Below are positions 44,183-54,882 of a stretch of DNA of 64,000 bases, piece by piece. Below the pieces are notes generated by a model. It saw only the letters and a list, made by a program, of their open reading frames with translations, was not told the DNA's origin and ran no database searches. The DNA is taken from NCBI RefSeq assembly GCF_022662105.1, contig NZ_JAKMCP010000006.1:1-64000 (forward strand). The letters are read 5' to 3'. The stretch's first letter is position 1. Every line of letters begins with the position of its first letter. Made by a program: the position numbers and the translations under genes. The stretch comes from Aestuariivivens sediminis (GTDB taxonomy: Bacteria > Bacteroidota > Bacteroidia > Flavobacteriales > Flavobacteriaceae).

Positions 44183-44929
44183 TTAAGTCAACATTCCACC
44201 ATCAACATGTAGTGTTTGTCCCGTAACATAGGCACTCATATCACTGGCTAAAAAGACACAGACATTGGCAATATCTTCCGGCGTTCCTCCTCGTTTCAAC
44301 GGAATAGCATCACGCCAACCTTTGACTACATTTTCATCTAATTTTGCAGTCATTTCGGTTTCAATAAATCCTGGAGCAACGACATTACTTCTTATATTTC
44401 TTGAACCTAACTCAAGTGCAACGGATTTGGAAAACCCAATAATTCCAGCCTTGGAAGCTGCATAATTGGTTTGGCCTGCATTGCCTTTAACACCAACCAC
44501 CGAACTCATGTTAATTATAGATCCTTTACGTTGCTTTAACATGGTACGCTGTACGGCTTTGGTCATATTAAATACCGATTTTAAATTAACCTCAATAACG
44601 GTATCGAAATCCTCTTCACTAATTCGCATTAACAAGTTATCTTTAGTGATACCTGCATTATTGACCAAAATATCAATACTTCCAAATTCGGCAACAACGT
44701 CATCTGCCAGTTTTTGAGCTTCGACAAAACTTGCCGCATTACTTTGATAGCCTTTAGCTTTAATGCCTTTAGCTTTTAATTCATCTTCTAATGCTTTTGC
44801 CGCTTCAACAGAAGAGCTATAAGTAAACGCCACATTGGCTCCCTGGTCTGCAAATACTTGGGCTATGCCCTTGCCAATTCCCCTACTCGCTCCTGTAACG
44901 ATAGCTGTTTTTCCTTCTAATAATTTCAT
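44183..44929 (-). CDS. fabG: 3-oxoacyl-[ACP] reductase
   Basis: 248 residues. NADPH-binding 'TGASRGIGKGIA' and 'LVNNAGITKDNLLMR', with the catalytic Ser-Tyr-Lys in 'NMSSVVGVKGNAGQTNYAASKAGIIGF'; 'APGFIETEMT' and 'VTGQTLHVDGGM' finish the standard FabG pattern. Reduces 3-oxoacyl-ACP in fatty acid elongation. Follows sucD after a terminator. Confidence 0.94.
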   Translation of the reverse strand: MKLLEGKTAIVTGASRGIGKGIAQVFADQGANVAFTYSSSVEAAKALEDELKAKGIKAKGYQSNAASFVEAQKLADDVVAEFGSIDILVNNAGITKDNLLMRISEEDFDTVIEVNLKSVFNMTKAVQRTMLKQRKGSIINMSSVVGVKGNAGQTNYAASKAGIIGFSKSVALELGSRNIRSNVVAPGFIETEMTAKLDENVVKGWRDAIPLKRGGTPEDIANVCVFLASDMSAYVTGQTLHVDGGMLT

Positions 44930-44996
44930 ATTCGGTATTTATTTTTTAGTAAAACGGTTAAAGTTCAAATATACTAATAACAAAATTGTATATATT

Positions 44997-45025
44997 AAAA
45001 AACCCCACAAAATTGTGAGGTTTTT
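44997..45025 (-). terminator. Terminator after sucD
   Basis: AACCTCACAA and TTGTGGGGTT form a stem with one mismatch and a 2-base loop, followed on the minus strand by six T. Separates sucD from fabG. Confidence 0.8.
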
Positions 45026-45043
45026 AGCTTTAAAAATAAGTCG

Positions 45044-45916
45044 TTAAGCCATGACTTCGGCTACTTTTTTTCCAATTTCGGCAGGTGAATCGACAACATG
45101 GATACCACAAGATCTCATAATTTTCTTTTTAGCCTGGGCAGTGTCATCACTACCACCAACTATAGCGCCCGCATGTCCCATTGTACGTCCAGCTGGAGCT
45201 GTTTCTCCTGCGATAAACCCGACTATAGGTTTTTTGCTTCCACTCTCTTTATACCAATTGGCAGCGTCTGCTTCTAATTGTCCACCTATTTCGCCAATCA
45301 TAACAACAGCTTCTGTTTCAGGATCATTAATTAATAGTTCCACTGCTTCTTTTGTTGTGGTACCAATAATTGGATCGCCTCCAATACCAATAGCTGTCGT
45401 AATTCCCAAGCCTTGCTTCACCACTTGATCGGCGGCTTCATAGGTTAAGGTTCCCGATTTAGAAACAATACCAACTTTTCCTTTTTTAAACACAAAACCA
45501 GGCATAATTCCAACTTTTGCTTCTTCAGGGGTTATCACCCCGGGACAATTTGGACCCACCAAACGACAATCTTTATTCTTGATGTAATTTGAAGCTATTA
45601 TCATATCGGCTACAGGAATACCTTCTGTAATAGTGATGATAACCTTGATACCGGCATCGGCAGCTTCTAAAATAGCATCGGCCGCAAAGGCTGGTGGTAC
45701 AAATATAATGGTAGTATCGGCACCAACCTGTTTTACGGCTTCTTGAACCGTATTAAATACAGGCTTTCCTAAGTGGGTTTGCCCTCCTTTTCCAGGGGTT
45801 ACACCCCCAACTATATTCGTGCCATACTCAATCATTTGACCGGCATGGAATGTCCCTTCACTTCCAGTAAACCCTTGAACTATAATTTTTGAATCTCTAT
45901 TTACTAAAACACTCAT
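45044..45916 (-). CDS. sucD: Succinyl-CoA synthetase alpha subunit
   Basis: 290 residues from the ATG at 45916, standard length. CoA-binding '[23 protein letters not shown]', '[22 protein letters not shown]', '[14 protein letters not shown]' and the phospho-His loop '[12 protein letters not shown]'. Catalyses the substrate-level phosphorylation step of the TCA cycle with SucC, which is not in the window. 65 bases after the lpxD paralogue, as part of a block well known in Flavobacteriia. Confidence 0.95.
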   Translation of the reverse strand: MSVLVNRDSKIIVQGFTGSEGTFHAGQMIEYGTNIVGGVTPGKGGQTHLGKPVFNTVQEAVKQVGADTTIIFVPPAFAADAILEAADAGIKVIITITEGIPVADMIIASNYIKNKDCRLVGPNCPGVITPEEAKVGIMPGFVFKKGKVGIVSKSGTLTYEAADQVVKQGLGITTAIGIGGDPIIGTTTKEAVELLINDPETEAVVMIGEIGGQLEADAANWYKESGSKKPIVGFIAGETAPAGRTMGHAGAIVGGSDDTAQAKKKIMRSCGIHVVDSPAEIGKKVAEVMA

Positions 45917-45981
45917 GTTTTTTTGTTTTTTTTCGTTAAAACGCGCCACAAAAGTAGCATATTGAAATGTATTTATAAAAC

Positions 45982-46920
45982 CTAAGGTTTGTTTTTTAAT
46001 TGCGCTATTATTTCGGGTATTTTTTTGATCATAGCCAACTCTTTTAATTTAAGTCTGGATTCTTCTGCAGGATAACCAAAATAGGTTTTATGACCTTCTA
46101 AAGATTTACTAATTCCGGATTGCGCAAGAATTACGGCCTTTTTCCCAATGGTTATGGCACTGGTGCTTCCTACTTGCCCCCAAATGGTGACTTCATCCTC
46201 AATAATGACACAACCCGCAATACCAACTTGTGAGGCAATCAGACAATTTTTCCCAACTACCGTGTCATGTCCAATTTGAATTTGGTTATCTAGTTTTGAA
46301 CCTTCATTTATAATAGTATCTCCCGTAACACCACGATCTATAGTGCATAAAGCTCCGATATGCACATTATTTTTAATGATCACTCTACCTCCGGATAATA
46401 ACTGATCATAACCTTCCGGTCGCTTTTTGTAATAAAATGCACTTGCCCCTAAAACGGTACCCGCATGAATAATTACATGGTCCCCAATTATCGTATCATC
46501 ATAAATGCAAACATTCGGATGAATCACACAATTGCTTCCAATGACAACATTATTACCAATGAAACAATGGGGTTGAACAATTGTACCCTGCCCAATTACT
46601 GCTGAGCTTGAAATGGATGTATCCGCTGATTTAAAAGGTTTAAAATGTTGGGTTAACTTATTGAAATCCCTGAAAGGGTCATCACTAACAAGTAAGGCTT
46701 TGCCTTCAGGACAATCCACTGTTTTATTGATTAAAATAACCGTTGCTGCAGATTGTAAGGCCTTATCGTAATATTTGGGATGATCTACGAATACGATATC
46801 TCCTGGCTCAACAACGTGAATTTCATTCATGCCGTATACAGGAAATGCATCCGGACCCACAAATTCACAATCAATTAACTCGGCTATTTCTTTTAAGGTA
46901 TATTGCTTTGGGAATTTCAC
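45982..46920 (-). CDS. LpxD-like acyltransferase paralogue
   Basis: 312 residues starting with GTG at 46920. N-terminal LpxD uridine-binding-like domain ('[17 protein letters not shown]'), then left-handed beta-helix hexapeptide repeats with the catalytic-His context '[15 protein letters not shown]'. It is shorter than and clearly diverged from the lpxD at 49747, where the context is '[15 protein letters not shown]'. It may acylate a second UDP-sugar or have another acceptor; the usual LpxD role is covered by the other copy. Stands 30 bases after efp. Confidence 0.8.
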   Translation of the reverse strand: MKFPKQYTLKEIAELIDCEFVGPDAFPVYGMNEIHVVEPGDIVFVDHPKYYDKALQSAATVILINKTVDCPEGKALLVSDDPFRDFNKLTQHFKPFKSADTSISSSAVIGQGTIVQPHCFIGNNVVIGSNCVIHPNVCIYDDTIIGDHVIIHAGTVLGASAFYYKKRPEGYDQLLSGGRVIIKNNVHIGALCTIDRGVTGDTIINEGSKLDNQIQIGHDTVVGKNCLIASQVGIAGCVIIEDEVTIWGQVGSTSAITIGKKAVILAQSGISKSLEGHKTYFGYPAEESRLKLKELAMIKKIPEIIAQLKNKP

Positions 46921-46950
46921 AGGTTTAAATTCAGGTAATCTTATTAATTG

Positions 46951-47517
46951 TTATTCTTTAATCCGCTCTTTATAAGTTCCTTTTTCAGTTTCAATTCTAA
47001 TTTTATCGCCTTCATTAATAAATAAGGGGACGTTAACTTCTGCTCCAGTTTCTACGGTAGCTGGTTTTGTGGCATTGGTGGCCGTGTTGCCTTTAACCCC
47101 GGGCTCGGTATGTGTAATTTCCAAAATAACACTTGCAGGCATTTCGACAGATAGCGGCATATTGTCTTCAGTATTAATCAAAACGGTAACCACCTCACCT
47201 TCTTTCATTAAATCCGGTCTATCTAAAGCAGCTTCCTGCAATTGAATTTGCGTATAATCTTCGGTGTTCATAAAATGATAAAACTCACCATCGTTATACA
47301 AAAATTGAAACTTGTGTGTTTCAACACGAACATCTTCAATTTTGTGTCCTGCCGAAAAAGTGTTGTCAATCACCTTTCCCGTGGTCACACTTTTTAATTT
47401 TGTCCTAACAAAAGCCGGTCCCTTACCAGGTTTTACATGTAAAAATTCAATGATTTTATAAATATCATGATTATACCTTATGCATAATCCATTTCTAATA
47501 TCACTTGTACTTCCCAT
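46951..47517 (-). CDS. efp: Elongation factor P
   Basis: 188 residues in three beta domains. The loop 'EFLHVKPGKGPAFVRTKLKS' has the Lys that is modified in many bacteria to reach the peptidyl-transferase centre; 'DNTFSAGHKIEDVRVETHKFQFLYNDG' follows. EF-P relieves ribosome stalling at proline runs. Four bases after lpxA, so translated as part of the lpx operon. Confidence 0.95.
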   Translation of the reverse strand: MGSTSDIRNGLCIRYNHDIYKIIEFLHVKPGKGPAFVRTKLKSVTTGKVIDNTFSAGHKIEDVRVETHKFQFLYNDGEFYHFMNTEDYTQIQLQEAALDRPDLMKEGEVVTVLINTEDNMPLSVEMPASVILEITHTEPGVKGNTATNATKPATVETGAEVNVPLFINEGDKIRIETEKGTYKERIKE

Positions 47518-47521
47518 ATGA

Positions 47522-48307
47522 TTAATTTGATTTGAAATATCCTTTCATAATACCACGATGTGAATTTTTAATAAATTGAAGAATTTCATCACGTTCAGGA
47601 GTAGCCTCCATTTCAGCCTCAATAATTTCTGAGGCCTGGGTATTATTATAGTTTTTTTGATATAAGATTCTAAAAATATTTTGAATTTCTCTTATTTTTT
47701 CTGAAGTAAATCCCCGTCTTCTCAAACCTACGGAATTTATTCCCACATAAGATAAAGGCTCTCTTGCAGCCTTTACGTAAGGAGGCACATCTTTTCTAAC
47801 TAAGGATCCTCCGGTTACAAACGCATGATTACCAATTGAACAAAATTGATGAACAGCCGTCATACCCGCCAATACAACAAAATCACCTATGGTGATATGA
47901 CCTGCCAAAGTACTGTTATTAGAAAATATACAATTATTCCCTACTATACAATCATGAGCAATATGGCAATACGCCATAATTAAGCAATTGTTTCCAATTA
48001 CCGTTTTCATCCGATCTGCTGTTCCCCTATTAATGGTAACACATTCACGAATAGTAACATTATCACCTATTTCGACTGTCGTTTCTTCATCGTTATATTT
48101 TAAGTCCTGAGGTACTGCAGAAATAACAGAACCGGGAAAAATATTACAGTTTTTGCCAATTCTAGCACCTTCCATAATGGTGACGTTACTGCCTATCCAT
48201 GTCCCTTCACCAATTTTCACATTGTTGTGAATAGTAGTGAATGGTTCAATAACTACATTTTTTGCAATTTTTGCCCCAGGATGTACATATGCTAAAGGTT
48301 GATTCAT
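47522..48307 (-). CDS. lpxA: UDP-N-acetylglucosamine acyltransferase
   Basis: 261 residues. Hexapeptide-repeat beta helix with catalytic His in 'LIMAYCHIAHDCIVGNN', and C-terminal helical bundle ('SVGLRRRGFTSEKIREIQNIFRILY'). First step of lipid A synthesis, adding a 3-hydroxyacyl chain to UDP-GlcNAc. 46 bases after lpxC-fabZ. Confidence 0.95.
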   Translation of the reverse strand: MNQPLAYVHPGAKIAKNVVIEPFTTIHNNVKIGEGTWIGSNVTIMEGARIGKNCNIFPGSVISAVPQDLKYNDEETTVEIGDNVTIRECVTINRGTADRMKTVIGNNCLIMAYCHIAHDCIVGNNCIFSNNSTLAGHITIGDFVVLAGMTAVHQFCSIGNHAFVTGGSLVRKDVPPYVKAAREPLSYVGINSVGLRRRGFTSEKIREIQNIFRILYQKNYNNTQASEIIEAEMEATPERDEILQFIKNSHRGIMKGYFKSN

Positions 48308-48353
48308 TTTTTATGATGTTTAATTAAATAATACAGTAAAATAACACTATCGT

Positions 48354-49760
48354 TTATTTTACCTTAGTGATTTGGGCCATAAGTTCTGCTTCTGCACATA
48401 ATTTTCCATTAGCATAAGCATAACCTTGCATATGACAAATGCCTCGACGTATCGGAGTAATTAATGAACATTTAAATATTAGGGTATCCCCGGGAATTAC
48501 TTTTTGTTTAAATTTAACGTTATCCATTTTCATGAAAAATGTTAAATAGTTTTCAGGATCAGGTACCGTATTTAAAACCAAAATACCTCCGGTTTGAGCC
48601 ATAGCTTCAACTATTAATACACCGGGCATTACAGGAGTTCCAGGAAAATGGCCCTTGAAAAATTCTTCGTTCATGGTTACATTTTTTGAAGCTGTAACAT
48701 AGTTATCTGTAAGCTCAAAAACCTTATCAATCAATAAAAATGGCTGCCTATGGGGCAACATACCCATAATCTGTGTAACATCCATTAAGGGTACCTGGTT
48801 CAAATCGATGTTTGGCACATTATTCCGTCTTTCATTTTTTATAAGCTTGGATAATTTTTTGGCAAACTGGGTATTTACAAAATGACCTGGTTTATTGGCA
48901 ATAACCTTTCCCCTGATCCGTGTTCCTACTAAAGCCAGATCACCCAGGACATCTAATAATTTATGTCTGGCTGCTTCATTAGGGTGATGTAAGGTTAAAT
49001 TATCCAAAATCCCATTAGGTTTAACGGCAATATTGTCTTTTTTAAATGCCGCTCTTAATTTCTCCATGGTAGCTGGAGACAGGGGCTTATCTACATAAAC
49101 AATGGCATTGTTCAGGTCGCCACCTTTTATTAAGCCATTTTCCAATAGCATTTCTATTTCATGCAGAAAGCTAAATGTGCGCGAATTCGAAATGTCCTTT
49201 TTGAAATCCGAAATATGATTTAAAGTTGCATTTTGCGTGCCTAAAACTTTGGTGCCAAAATCCACCATAGTGGTAATTTGATATTCTTTTGCGGGCATAA
49301 CTAAAATTTCACTACCCGTTTCTTCATCAGTATAAGATACGATATCTGTTACAACAAACTCTTCCCTAAAGGCGTCTTGTTCGATTATCCCGGCTTTTTC
49401 AATGGCATTCACAAAAAACTTTGATGATCCATCCATAATAGGAGGCTCAGAGGCATTGAGTTCAATAATGGCATTATCGATATCCAAACCCACCAATGCT
49501 GCCAGAACATGTTCGGAAGTCTGTATCATGACTCCATTCTTTTCTAGACAGGTCCCCCGTTGGGTATTGGTAACAAAATTGGCATTTGCCTCAATAACCG
49601 GTTCACCCTCTAAATCTATGCGTTTAAAGGATAAACCTGAATTTGCCGGGGCCGATTTAAATGTTAAAGTAACATCTTTTCCAGTGTGCAGACCAACTCC
49701 ATTTAAAGATATTTCCTTTTGTATGGTTTTTTGCTTGGTTTCTGTATTAACTATTCCCAT
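48354..49760 (-). CDS. lpxC/fabZ: Bifunctional UDP-3-O-acyl-GlcNAc deacetylase / 3-hydroxyacyl-ACP dehydratase
   Basis: 468 residues. LpxC domain ~1-310 with zinc ligands in '[13 protein letters not shown]' and '[15 protein letters not shown]'. FabZ domain ~325-468 with '[19 protein letters not shown]' (catalytic His) and '[25 protein letters not shown]' (catalytic Glu). This fusion is characteristic of Bacteroidota and couples the committed step of lipid A synthesis to the dehydratase of fatty acid elongation, two enzymes that compete for 3-hydroxyacyl-ACP. Its first 14 bases overlap the end of lpxD. Confidence 0.96.
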   Translation of the reverse strand: MGIVNTETKQKTIQKEISLNGVGLHTGKDVTLTFKSAPANSGLSFKRIDLEGEPVIEANANFVTNTQRGTCLEKNGVMIQTSEHVLAALVGLDIDNAIIELNASEPPIMDGSSKFFVNAIEKAGIIEQDAFREEFVVTDIVSYTDEETGSEILVMPAKEYQITTMVDFGTKVLGTQNATLNHISDFKKDISNSRTFSFLHEIEMLLENGLIKGGDLNNAIVYVDKPLSPATMEKLRAAFKKDNIAVKPNGILDNLTLHHPNEAARHKLLDVLGDLALVGTRIRGKVIANKPGHFVNTQFAKKLSKLIKNERRNNVPNIDLNQVPLMDVTQIMGMLPHRQPFLLIDKVFELTDNYVTASKNVTMNEEFFKGHFPGTPVMPGVLIVEAMAQTGGILVLNTVPDPENYLTFFMKMDNVKFKQKVIPGDTLIFKCSLITPIRRGICHMQGYAYANGKLCAEAELMAQITKVK

Positions 49761-50775
49761 TCAATTTTTTCTCTAAATCATTAATATCTTTTACAATCTT
49801 AGGTAAGTTTTTAAAATGTACATACGATTTATTGTAATCCCCATAACCAAGTGCAGGTGAACCTTGTAAAACCTCATTATCTTTAACATTACGAATAATA
49901 CCTGATTGTGCTTGAATTTTTACATTATTTCCTATAGAAAGATGACCTACAATACCAACCTGTCCACCAATTTGGCAATTTTCTCCGATTTTGGTAGATC
50001 CAGCAATACCTGTTTGAGCGGCAATTACTGTATTTTTTCCTATTTCAACATTGTGTGCAATTTGAATTTGGTTATCCAATTTTACTCCTTTGTGTATTAT
50101 AGTGGAGCCTAAAGTTGCTCTGTCTATGGTGGTGGCCGCACCAATATCTACAAAGTCTTCTAAAATTACGTTTCCAGTTTGGGGAACTTTAATGTATTCA
50201 CCATTTTCATTTGGTGAAAAACCAAAACCGTCCGCCCCAATAATAGCTCCGGAATTGATGACACAATGTTTACCTATTACACTTTCCGAGTAAATTTTTG
50301 AACCGGCAAAAATAATGGTATGGTCTCCAATGGTGACATTATCACCTATATATACATTGGGAAATATTTTTACATGGTCTCCCAAAATTACATTTTCACC
50401 TAAATATGAAAACGCTCCAATATATACATTTTCCCCATATTTCGAAGATTCTGAGATATAGGAAGGCTGCTCTATTCCTGTTTTATTAAGTTTTACCAAA
50501 TTATAATATTCTAACACTTTTGAAAATGCAGAATAAGCATCATCAACCTTTATAAGTGTTACGCCAAGATTATATTCCGGTTGAAATGTTTTATTGACAA
50601 TGGCAATAGAAGCCTTTGTGGAATATATGTATTGGGTATACTTAGGATTAGCAAGAAATGTTAGGGATCCCTTAGTGCCTTCCTCAATTTTTGAAAGTTT
50701 AGAAACTTCTATATCAGCATTTCCCACAACATCCCCTTCTAAAATTTCTGCTATTTGTTGTGCTGTAAATTTCAC
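49747..50775 (-). CDS. lpxD: UDP-3-O-acylglucosamine N-acyltransferase
   Basis: 342 residues from a GTG at 50775; the frame extends upstream to a TTG at 50811, but that codon lies in the -7 box. '[18 protein letters not shown]' is the normal LpxD N-terminus. The beta helix contains the catalytic His in '[17 protein letters not shown]'. Third step of lipid A synthesis. First gene of the lpxD-lpxC/fabZ-lpxA-efp-lpxD2 series. Confidence 0.93.
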   Translation of the reverse strand: MKFTAQQIAEILEGDVVGNADIEVSKLSKIEEGTKGSLTFLANPKYTQYIYSTKASIAIVNKTFQPEYNLGVTLIKVDDAYSAFSKVLEYYNLVKLNKTGIEQPSYISESSKYGENVYIGAFSYLGENVILGDHVKIFPNVYIGDNVTIGDHTIIFAGSKIYSESVIGKHCVINSGAIIGADGFGFSPNENGEYIKVPQTGNVILEDFVDIGAATTIDRATLGSTIIHKGVKLDNQIQIAHNVEIGKNTVIAAQTGIAGSTKIGENCQIGGQVGIVGHLSIGNNVKIQAQSGIIRNVKDNEVLQGSPALGYGDYNKSYVHFKNLPKIVKDINDLEKKLNGNS

Positions 50776-50808
50776 ACGTTTTAGTTTGTTGGTTTGATTT
50801 AATTTTCG

Positions 50809-50816
50809 CAAAAATA
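50809..50816 (-). promoter_or_regulatory. -7 promoter box of the lpx operon
   Basis: On the minus strand TATTTTTG matches TAnnTTTG, 33 bases before the GTG start of lpxD. It supports the GTG rather than the TTG start. Confidence 0.6.
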
Positions 50817-50910
50817 TGAAAAATGTCCCAAAGTATAGCTTATTGTCTTATTTGGTTTCATTTGATAAACGTATTTATAAAAATTGTAAAACCATTATAT
50901 CAAGCTCGGT

Positions 50911-52134
50911 TTATGAATCATTTCCTTTGGGGTAGCATAGATAATATTTGGTTACCGTTTTTGATAATGAGGTTAAATTAAGCTGGTCTGAAACCGCATC
51001 AATATTTCCAATCTTCCCTGATTTGTACAATATGTTAATTTTTTTGTTCCTTGGTTCATATGCCTGATTTGAAATTTCACCCTTAAAAACAAAGTATTTA
51101 GCTTCGGTTTCAGACACGTTATGGGCTTTCATGAACGCCTCCAACTGTTTGTTAATGCTTTTTAATTTAATGGGTTTGGTTTTAATTTTTATCTTTAATA
51201 AGTTTCTATTGATTATCATGTCACATAAATTGCGTAAAACAAAATCCTCTTGTCGTTGCCATTCTTTCATGGCAGAAATAATATCGTAGTCATCTAAACT
51301 TGCGAAGATTTTTAAAGCGGCTTCATTAAAATGGTTATGTGAAATATCATTTTCCAGAAAAAAATGGAGTGCTTGACTTGATGGTAAACGTAGGCCTAAA
51401 TCCGTTAATTCCTTGGCACGTTTCAAAACTCTTATCAATAACTGCTCAGCGACCAGACCGGTTTTGTGCAAGTAGACTTGCCAATACATAAATCGTCTTG
51501 CAATAAGGAACTTTTCTACACTATATACACCCTTTTCTTCAACTACAAGATCATCATTCACCACATGCAGCATCGTAATTAAACGCTCACTATTTATATT
51601 ACCTTCGGCAACACCCGTATAAAAACTGTCACGTTTGAGATAGTCTGAACGGTCCATATCCAATTGACCGGAAACCAACTGACACAGAAACTTCCGAGGG
51701 TATTCCCCTTTAAAAATGTTTATGGCAAGCGTTAAATTTGAGTTAAATTCCATATTAAGCTGTTCCATAAACAACAGAGAAATTTCTTCATGAGATACAC
51801 CATTTACTATACTATGTTCCATGGCATGAGAGAAGGGACCATGGCCAATATCATGCAGTAGTATTGCAATATATAAAGCCTGCTCTTCATCTTCTGATAT
51901 GATAACACCCTTAAAACGAAGCACATTAACCGCCTTCTGCATTAAATGTACACATCCAATGGCATGATGAAATCTGGTATGATGTGCTCCTGGATAAACC
52001 AAATACGACATCCCCATTTGACTAATTCGACGCAAACGTTGAAAATATTTATGTTGGATTAAATCAAATATTAACGAATTTGGTATAGTAATAAATCCGT
52101 AAATTGGGTCGTTTAATATTTTAAGTTTATTCAA
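50911..52134 (-). CDS. HD-superfamily phosphohydrolase (COG1078 type)
   Basis: 407 residues starting with TTG at 52134; a stop codon lies two codons upstream and the next Met is far inside, so TTG is the only reasonable start. 'DPIYGFITIPNSLIFDLIQHKYFQRLRRISQMGMSYLVYPGAHHTRFHHAIGC' and the HD motif 'ILLHDIGHGPFSHAME' match dNTP-triphosphohydrolase-like HD proteins. It probably hydrolyses (d)NTPs or signalling nucleotides. A -7 box is seen 28 bases upstream. Confidence 0.88.
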   Translation of the reverse strand: MNKLKILNDPIYGFITIPNSLIFDLIQHKYFQRLRRISQMGMSYLVYPGAHHTRFHHAIGCVHLMQKAVNVLRFKGVIISEDEEQALYIAILLHDIGHGPFSHAMEHSIVNGVSHEEISLLFMEQLNMEFNSNLTLAINIFKGEYPRKFLCQLVSGQLDMDRSDYLKRDSFYTGVAEGNINSERLITMLHVVNDDLVVEEKGVYSVEKFLIARRFMYWQVYLHKTGLVAEQLLIRVLKRAKELTDLGLRLPSSQALHFFLENDISHNHFNEAALKIFASLDDYDIISAMKEWQRQEDFVLRNLCDMIINRNLLKIKIKTKPIKLKSINKQLEAFMKAHNVSETEAKYFVFKGEISNQAYEPRNKKINILYKSGKIGNIDAVSDQLNLTSLSKTVTKYYLCYPKGNDS

Positions 52135-52161
52135 ACTTTAAATTTTTATATTAACTTATTA

Positions 52162-52169
52162 CAAATATA
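52162..52169 (-). promoter_or_regulatory. -7 promoter box of the HD-hydrolase gene
   Basis: TATATTTG on the minus strand is an exact TAnnTTTG box, 27 bases before the TTG start. Confidence 0.6.
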
Positions 52170-52256
52170 ACTATATGACATCCATAATGGTGATGTGATG
52201 ATAAACAATTAGAAATTAATAAATTCAAACCTCTTTAAAAATACATTCAAATTACT

Positions 52257-53804
52257 ATGATAAACATACTTTGGGTCGATGATGAAATAGATTTATTAAA
52301 ACCTCATATCCTATTTCTGGAGAAAAAGAATTATGATGTGACTATTTGTACTAGTGGCACAGAGGCCATTGAAATTCTCGACAAACAAAATTTTGACATT
52401 GTTTTTTTAGACGAAAACATGCCTGGTCTTACAGGACTTGAAACCTTGAATGAAATAAAGGAAAAGCAGGATAATCTACCTGTGGTTATGATTACAAAAA
52501 GTGAGGAAGAGTATATCATGGAGGAGGCTATTGGCAACAAAATAGCCGATTACTTGATAAAACCTGTAAACCCTAATCAAATATTACTGAGCCTTAAAAA
52601 GAATTTGGACCATTCAAGATTAGTTTCAGAAAAGACTACCTCCAATTATCAGCAGGAATTTAGAAAAATAGCTATGGACATGGCTATGGTTAACTCGTTT
52701 GAGGATTGGGTTAGCCTCTATCAAAAGCTTATCTATTGGGAAATTCAACTAGAAGACATAGAGGATGCCGGAATGTTTGAAATTTTAGAATCTCAAAAAA
52801 CAGAGGCCAATATTCAATTTGGAAAGTTCATTGACAAAAATTATGCGAATTGGTTTAAACCAAATACTGAGGCCCCTATTATGTCGCATACCCTCTTTAA
52901 AGAAAAAGTGGTTCCTGAAATAAGCAAGGAACAACCTACACTATTTGTTGTTATAGATAACCTGCGCTATGACCAATGGAAGGCTTTCGAACCGGTTATA
53001 AACAATTATTACAAAAAGGAAAAAGAAGAGGCCTTTTTTAGTATTTTACCTACTGCTACCCAGTATGCCCGTAATGCCATATTTTCTGGTTTAATGCCCA
53101 GTGACATGGAAAAATTGTTTCCCAAGTATTGGAAAAATGATACGGATGAAGGAGGAAAAAATCTATTTGAAGCTGAATTTTTAGAAACTCAAATAAAAAG
53201 ACTCGGTCTTACCAATTTAAATTATGAATATCATAAAATCACCAACTTAAAATTAGGTAAACGATTAGTTGACAATTTCAAAGCCTTGAAAAATAATGAT
53301 TTAACGGTTATAGTATACAATTTTGTTGATATGTTATCGCATGCTAAAACAGAAATGGAAGTTGTCAAAGAATTAGCATCCAACGATAAGGCCTACAGGT
53401 CTCTCACACTTAGCTGGTTTAAAAATTCCCCGTTATTGGAAATAATACAAAAAGCGCAGCACATGGGGTTTAAATTAATATTGACCACAGACCACGGCAC
53501 CATTAATGTAAAAAATCCCTCAAAGGTTATCGGGGATAAGGAAACTAGTTTAAACTTACGTTATAAAACAGGAAGAAGCTTAACCTATGACAGTAAGGAT
53601 GTCTTTGTCGCAAAAGATCCGGGGGAAATTCATCTGCCTGCAATAAATATGAGCAGCTCATATATATTCGCCAAAGGCGATTTGTTTTTCGCCTATCCTA
53701 ATAATTTTAACCACTATGTTAGTTATTACAGAAACACTTTTCAACATGGTGGGGTTTCATTAGAAGAGATGATTATTCCATTGGTGATTTTCCAACCTAA
53801 ATAA
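52257..53804 (+). CDS. porX: PorX, response regulator of the type IX secretion system with PglZ phosphatase domain
   Basis: 515 residues. Receiver domain 1-~120 with acidic pocket 'ILWVDDEID', phospho-acceptor Asp in 'DIVFLDENMPG' and 'LIKPV'. A helical linker follows, then a PglZ/alkaline-phosphatase-like domain from ~210 ('TLFVVIDNLRYDQW', 'FSILPTATQYARNAIFSGLMP', 'LILTTDHGT', 'YRNTFQHGGVSLEEM'). In Porphyromonas, PorX works with the sensor PorY and the ECF sigma factor SigP to control T9SS genes; the PglZ domain acts on oligonucleotides. This fits the T9SS cargo genes at the left end of the window. Confidence 0.93.
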   Translation: MINILWVDDEIDLLKPHILFLEKKNYDVTICTSGTEAIEILDKQNFDIVFLDENMPGLTGLETLNEIKEKQDNLPVVMITKSEEEYIMEEAIGNKIADYLIKPVNPNQILLSLKKNLDHSRLVSEKTTSNYQQEFRKIAMDMAMVNSFEDWVSLYQKLIYWEIQLEDIEDAGMFEILESQKTEANIQFGKFIDKNYANWFKPNTEAPIMSHTLFKEKVVPEISKEQPTLFVVIDNLRYDQWKAFEPVINNYYKKEKEEAFFSILPTATQYARNAIFSGLMPSDMEKLFPKYWKNDTDEGGKNLFEAEFLETQIKRLGLTNLNYEYHKITNLKLGKRLVDNFKALKNNDLTVIVYNFVDMLSHAKTEMEVVKELASNDKAYRSLTLSWFKNSPLLEIIQKAQHMGFKLILTTDHGTINVKNPSKVIGDKETSLNLRYKTGRSLTYDSKDVFVAKDPGEIHLPAINMSSSYIFAKGDLFFAYPNNFNHYVSYYRNTFQHGGVSLEEMIIPLVIFQPK

Positions 53805-53894
53805 ATCCACAAAATGCAAATATAATCGATGAAATACACTTTTTTCTAGGTTTTTCTATTTTTTATTATTAATATTGTATAAAATTAAAACGTA

Positions 53895-54305
53895 TTGGAA
53901 ATTGTTTATGACCTTAATGAGGTTGATGATGTCGGTAAATGGCTTAGAGCAAATGTGAGTTCAAAAATTTTGCTTTTTAAGGGCGAAATGGGAGCAGGAA
54001 AAACAACCCTTATCAAATCATTTGTCAAAGCATTGGAGAGTGACGATGAAGTCAGTAGTCCAACATTTTCGATCGTTAATGAATACGAATCAAGACAGGG
54101 TACGATTTACCATTTTGATTTGTATAGAATTGAAGATATTGAAGAGGTCTATAATTTTGGAATTGAGGATTATTTGAATTCAGACAGCTGGATTCTTATT
54201 GAATGGCCTGAATTAATAAAGGAAATGATTTTTGAGAAATTTGATGAAATAATGGTTACAATTAAGGGTAATAGCTCTAGAAATTTAAAATTAAACTATT
54301 GTTGA
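53895..54305 (+). CDS. tsaE: tRNA threonylcarbamoyladenosine biosynthesis protein TsaE
   Basis: 136 residues with a TTG start at 53895; no ATG exists before the P-loop. Walker A 'GEMGAGKTTLIKSF', then 'SSPTFSIVNEYESRQGTIYHFDLYRI' and 'ILIEWPEL', the full TsaE signature. It is the ATPase that resets the TsaB-TsaD complex during t6A37 synthesis in tRNA. Located between porX and an unknown membrane gene. Confidence 0.92.
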   Translation: MEIVYDLNEVDDVGKWLRANVSSKILLFKGEMGAGKTTLIKSFVKALESDDEVSSPTFSIVNEYESRQGTIYHFDLYRIEDIEEVYNFGIEDYLNSDSWILIEWPELIKEMIFEKFDEIMVTIKGNSSRNLKLNYC

Positions 54306-54354
54306 GCATAATTTTTTACATCAACTTATCAAGCCGCAGATATACCATAACAAA

Positions 54355-54882
54355 ATGAAAGAAAATCATCGAAAAATAATAAAATCAGGAATTAGCAGAA
54401 AAAATTTAATTTTGGGGAGCTTAATTGCTACCCTGGTTGCTATAACGCCTTACTTGTTTTATATGTATGAAAACGTTCCTCAAGAAAAGGTATGGGAAAC
54501 ATTCTTATTTAAGTATACAGCGAATAATTATCAAACGGCATATTTGTTCATGTGGGTTTTAACGGGCAAACTAATCCCCCTTTATATTCTTTTTCTTTGG
54601 TTTTTTACTTGCAAACACTGGTGGTATCACACCTTATTAGTCCCCATAGCGATGTATGCCTATCAAATCTTCGATGTCATTAACAAGGATGCTGCTTTTG
54701 TCGATACCAATCAACTCATCTATTTGATTCCTATTATGGCTGTAATTATTCCTTCTATTTATTTGATTAGGGCTAGAATATTTAATAAAATAAATGAATC
54801 GAATAAATCTATGGAAGAACTGGAAGAAGAATTCAAGATATCACCAAAAAACTTTTGGGACAAAATTTCACAATATTTTTAA
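54355..54882 (+). CDS. Membrane protein of unknown function (175 aa)
   Basis: Four hydrophobic segments (about 20-40, 60-80, 90-110, 120-140) with a conserved-looking 'FFTCKHWWYHTLLVPIAMYAYQIFDVINKDAAFVDTNQLIYLIPIM', and a charged C-terminal tail ('SMEELEEEFKISPK'). Known to me only as a conserved hypothetical of Flavobacteriaceae near tsaE/porX. It may be co-transcribed with tsaE (49-base gap). Confidence 0.75.
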   Translation: MKENHRKIIKSGISRKNLILGSLIATLVAITPYLFYMYENVPQEKVWETFLFKYTANNYQTAYLFMWVLTGKLIPLYILFLWFFTCKHWWYHTLLVPIAMYAYQIFDVINKDAAFVDTNQLIYLIPIMAVIIPSIYLIRARIFNKINESNKSMEELEEEFKISPKNFWDKISQYF

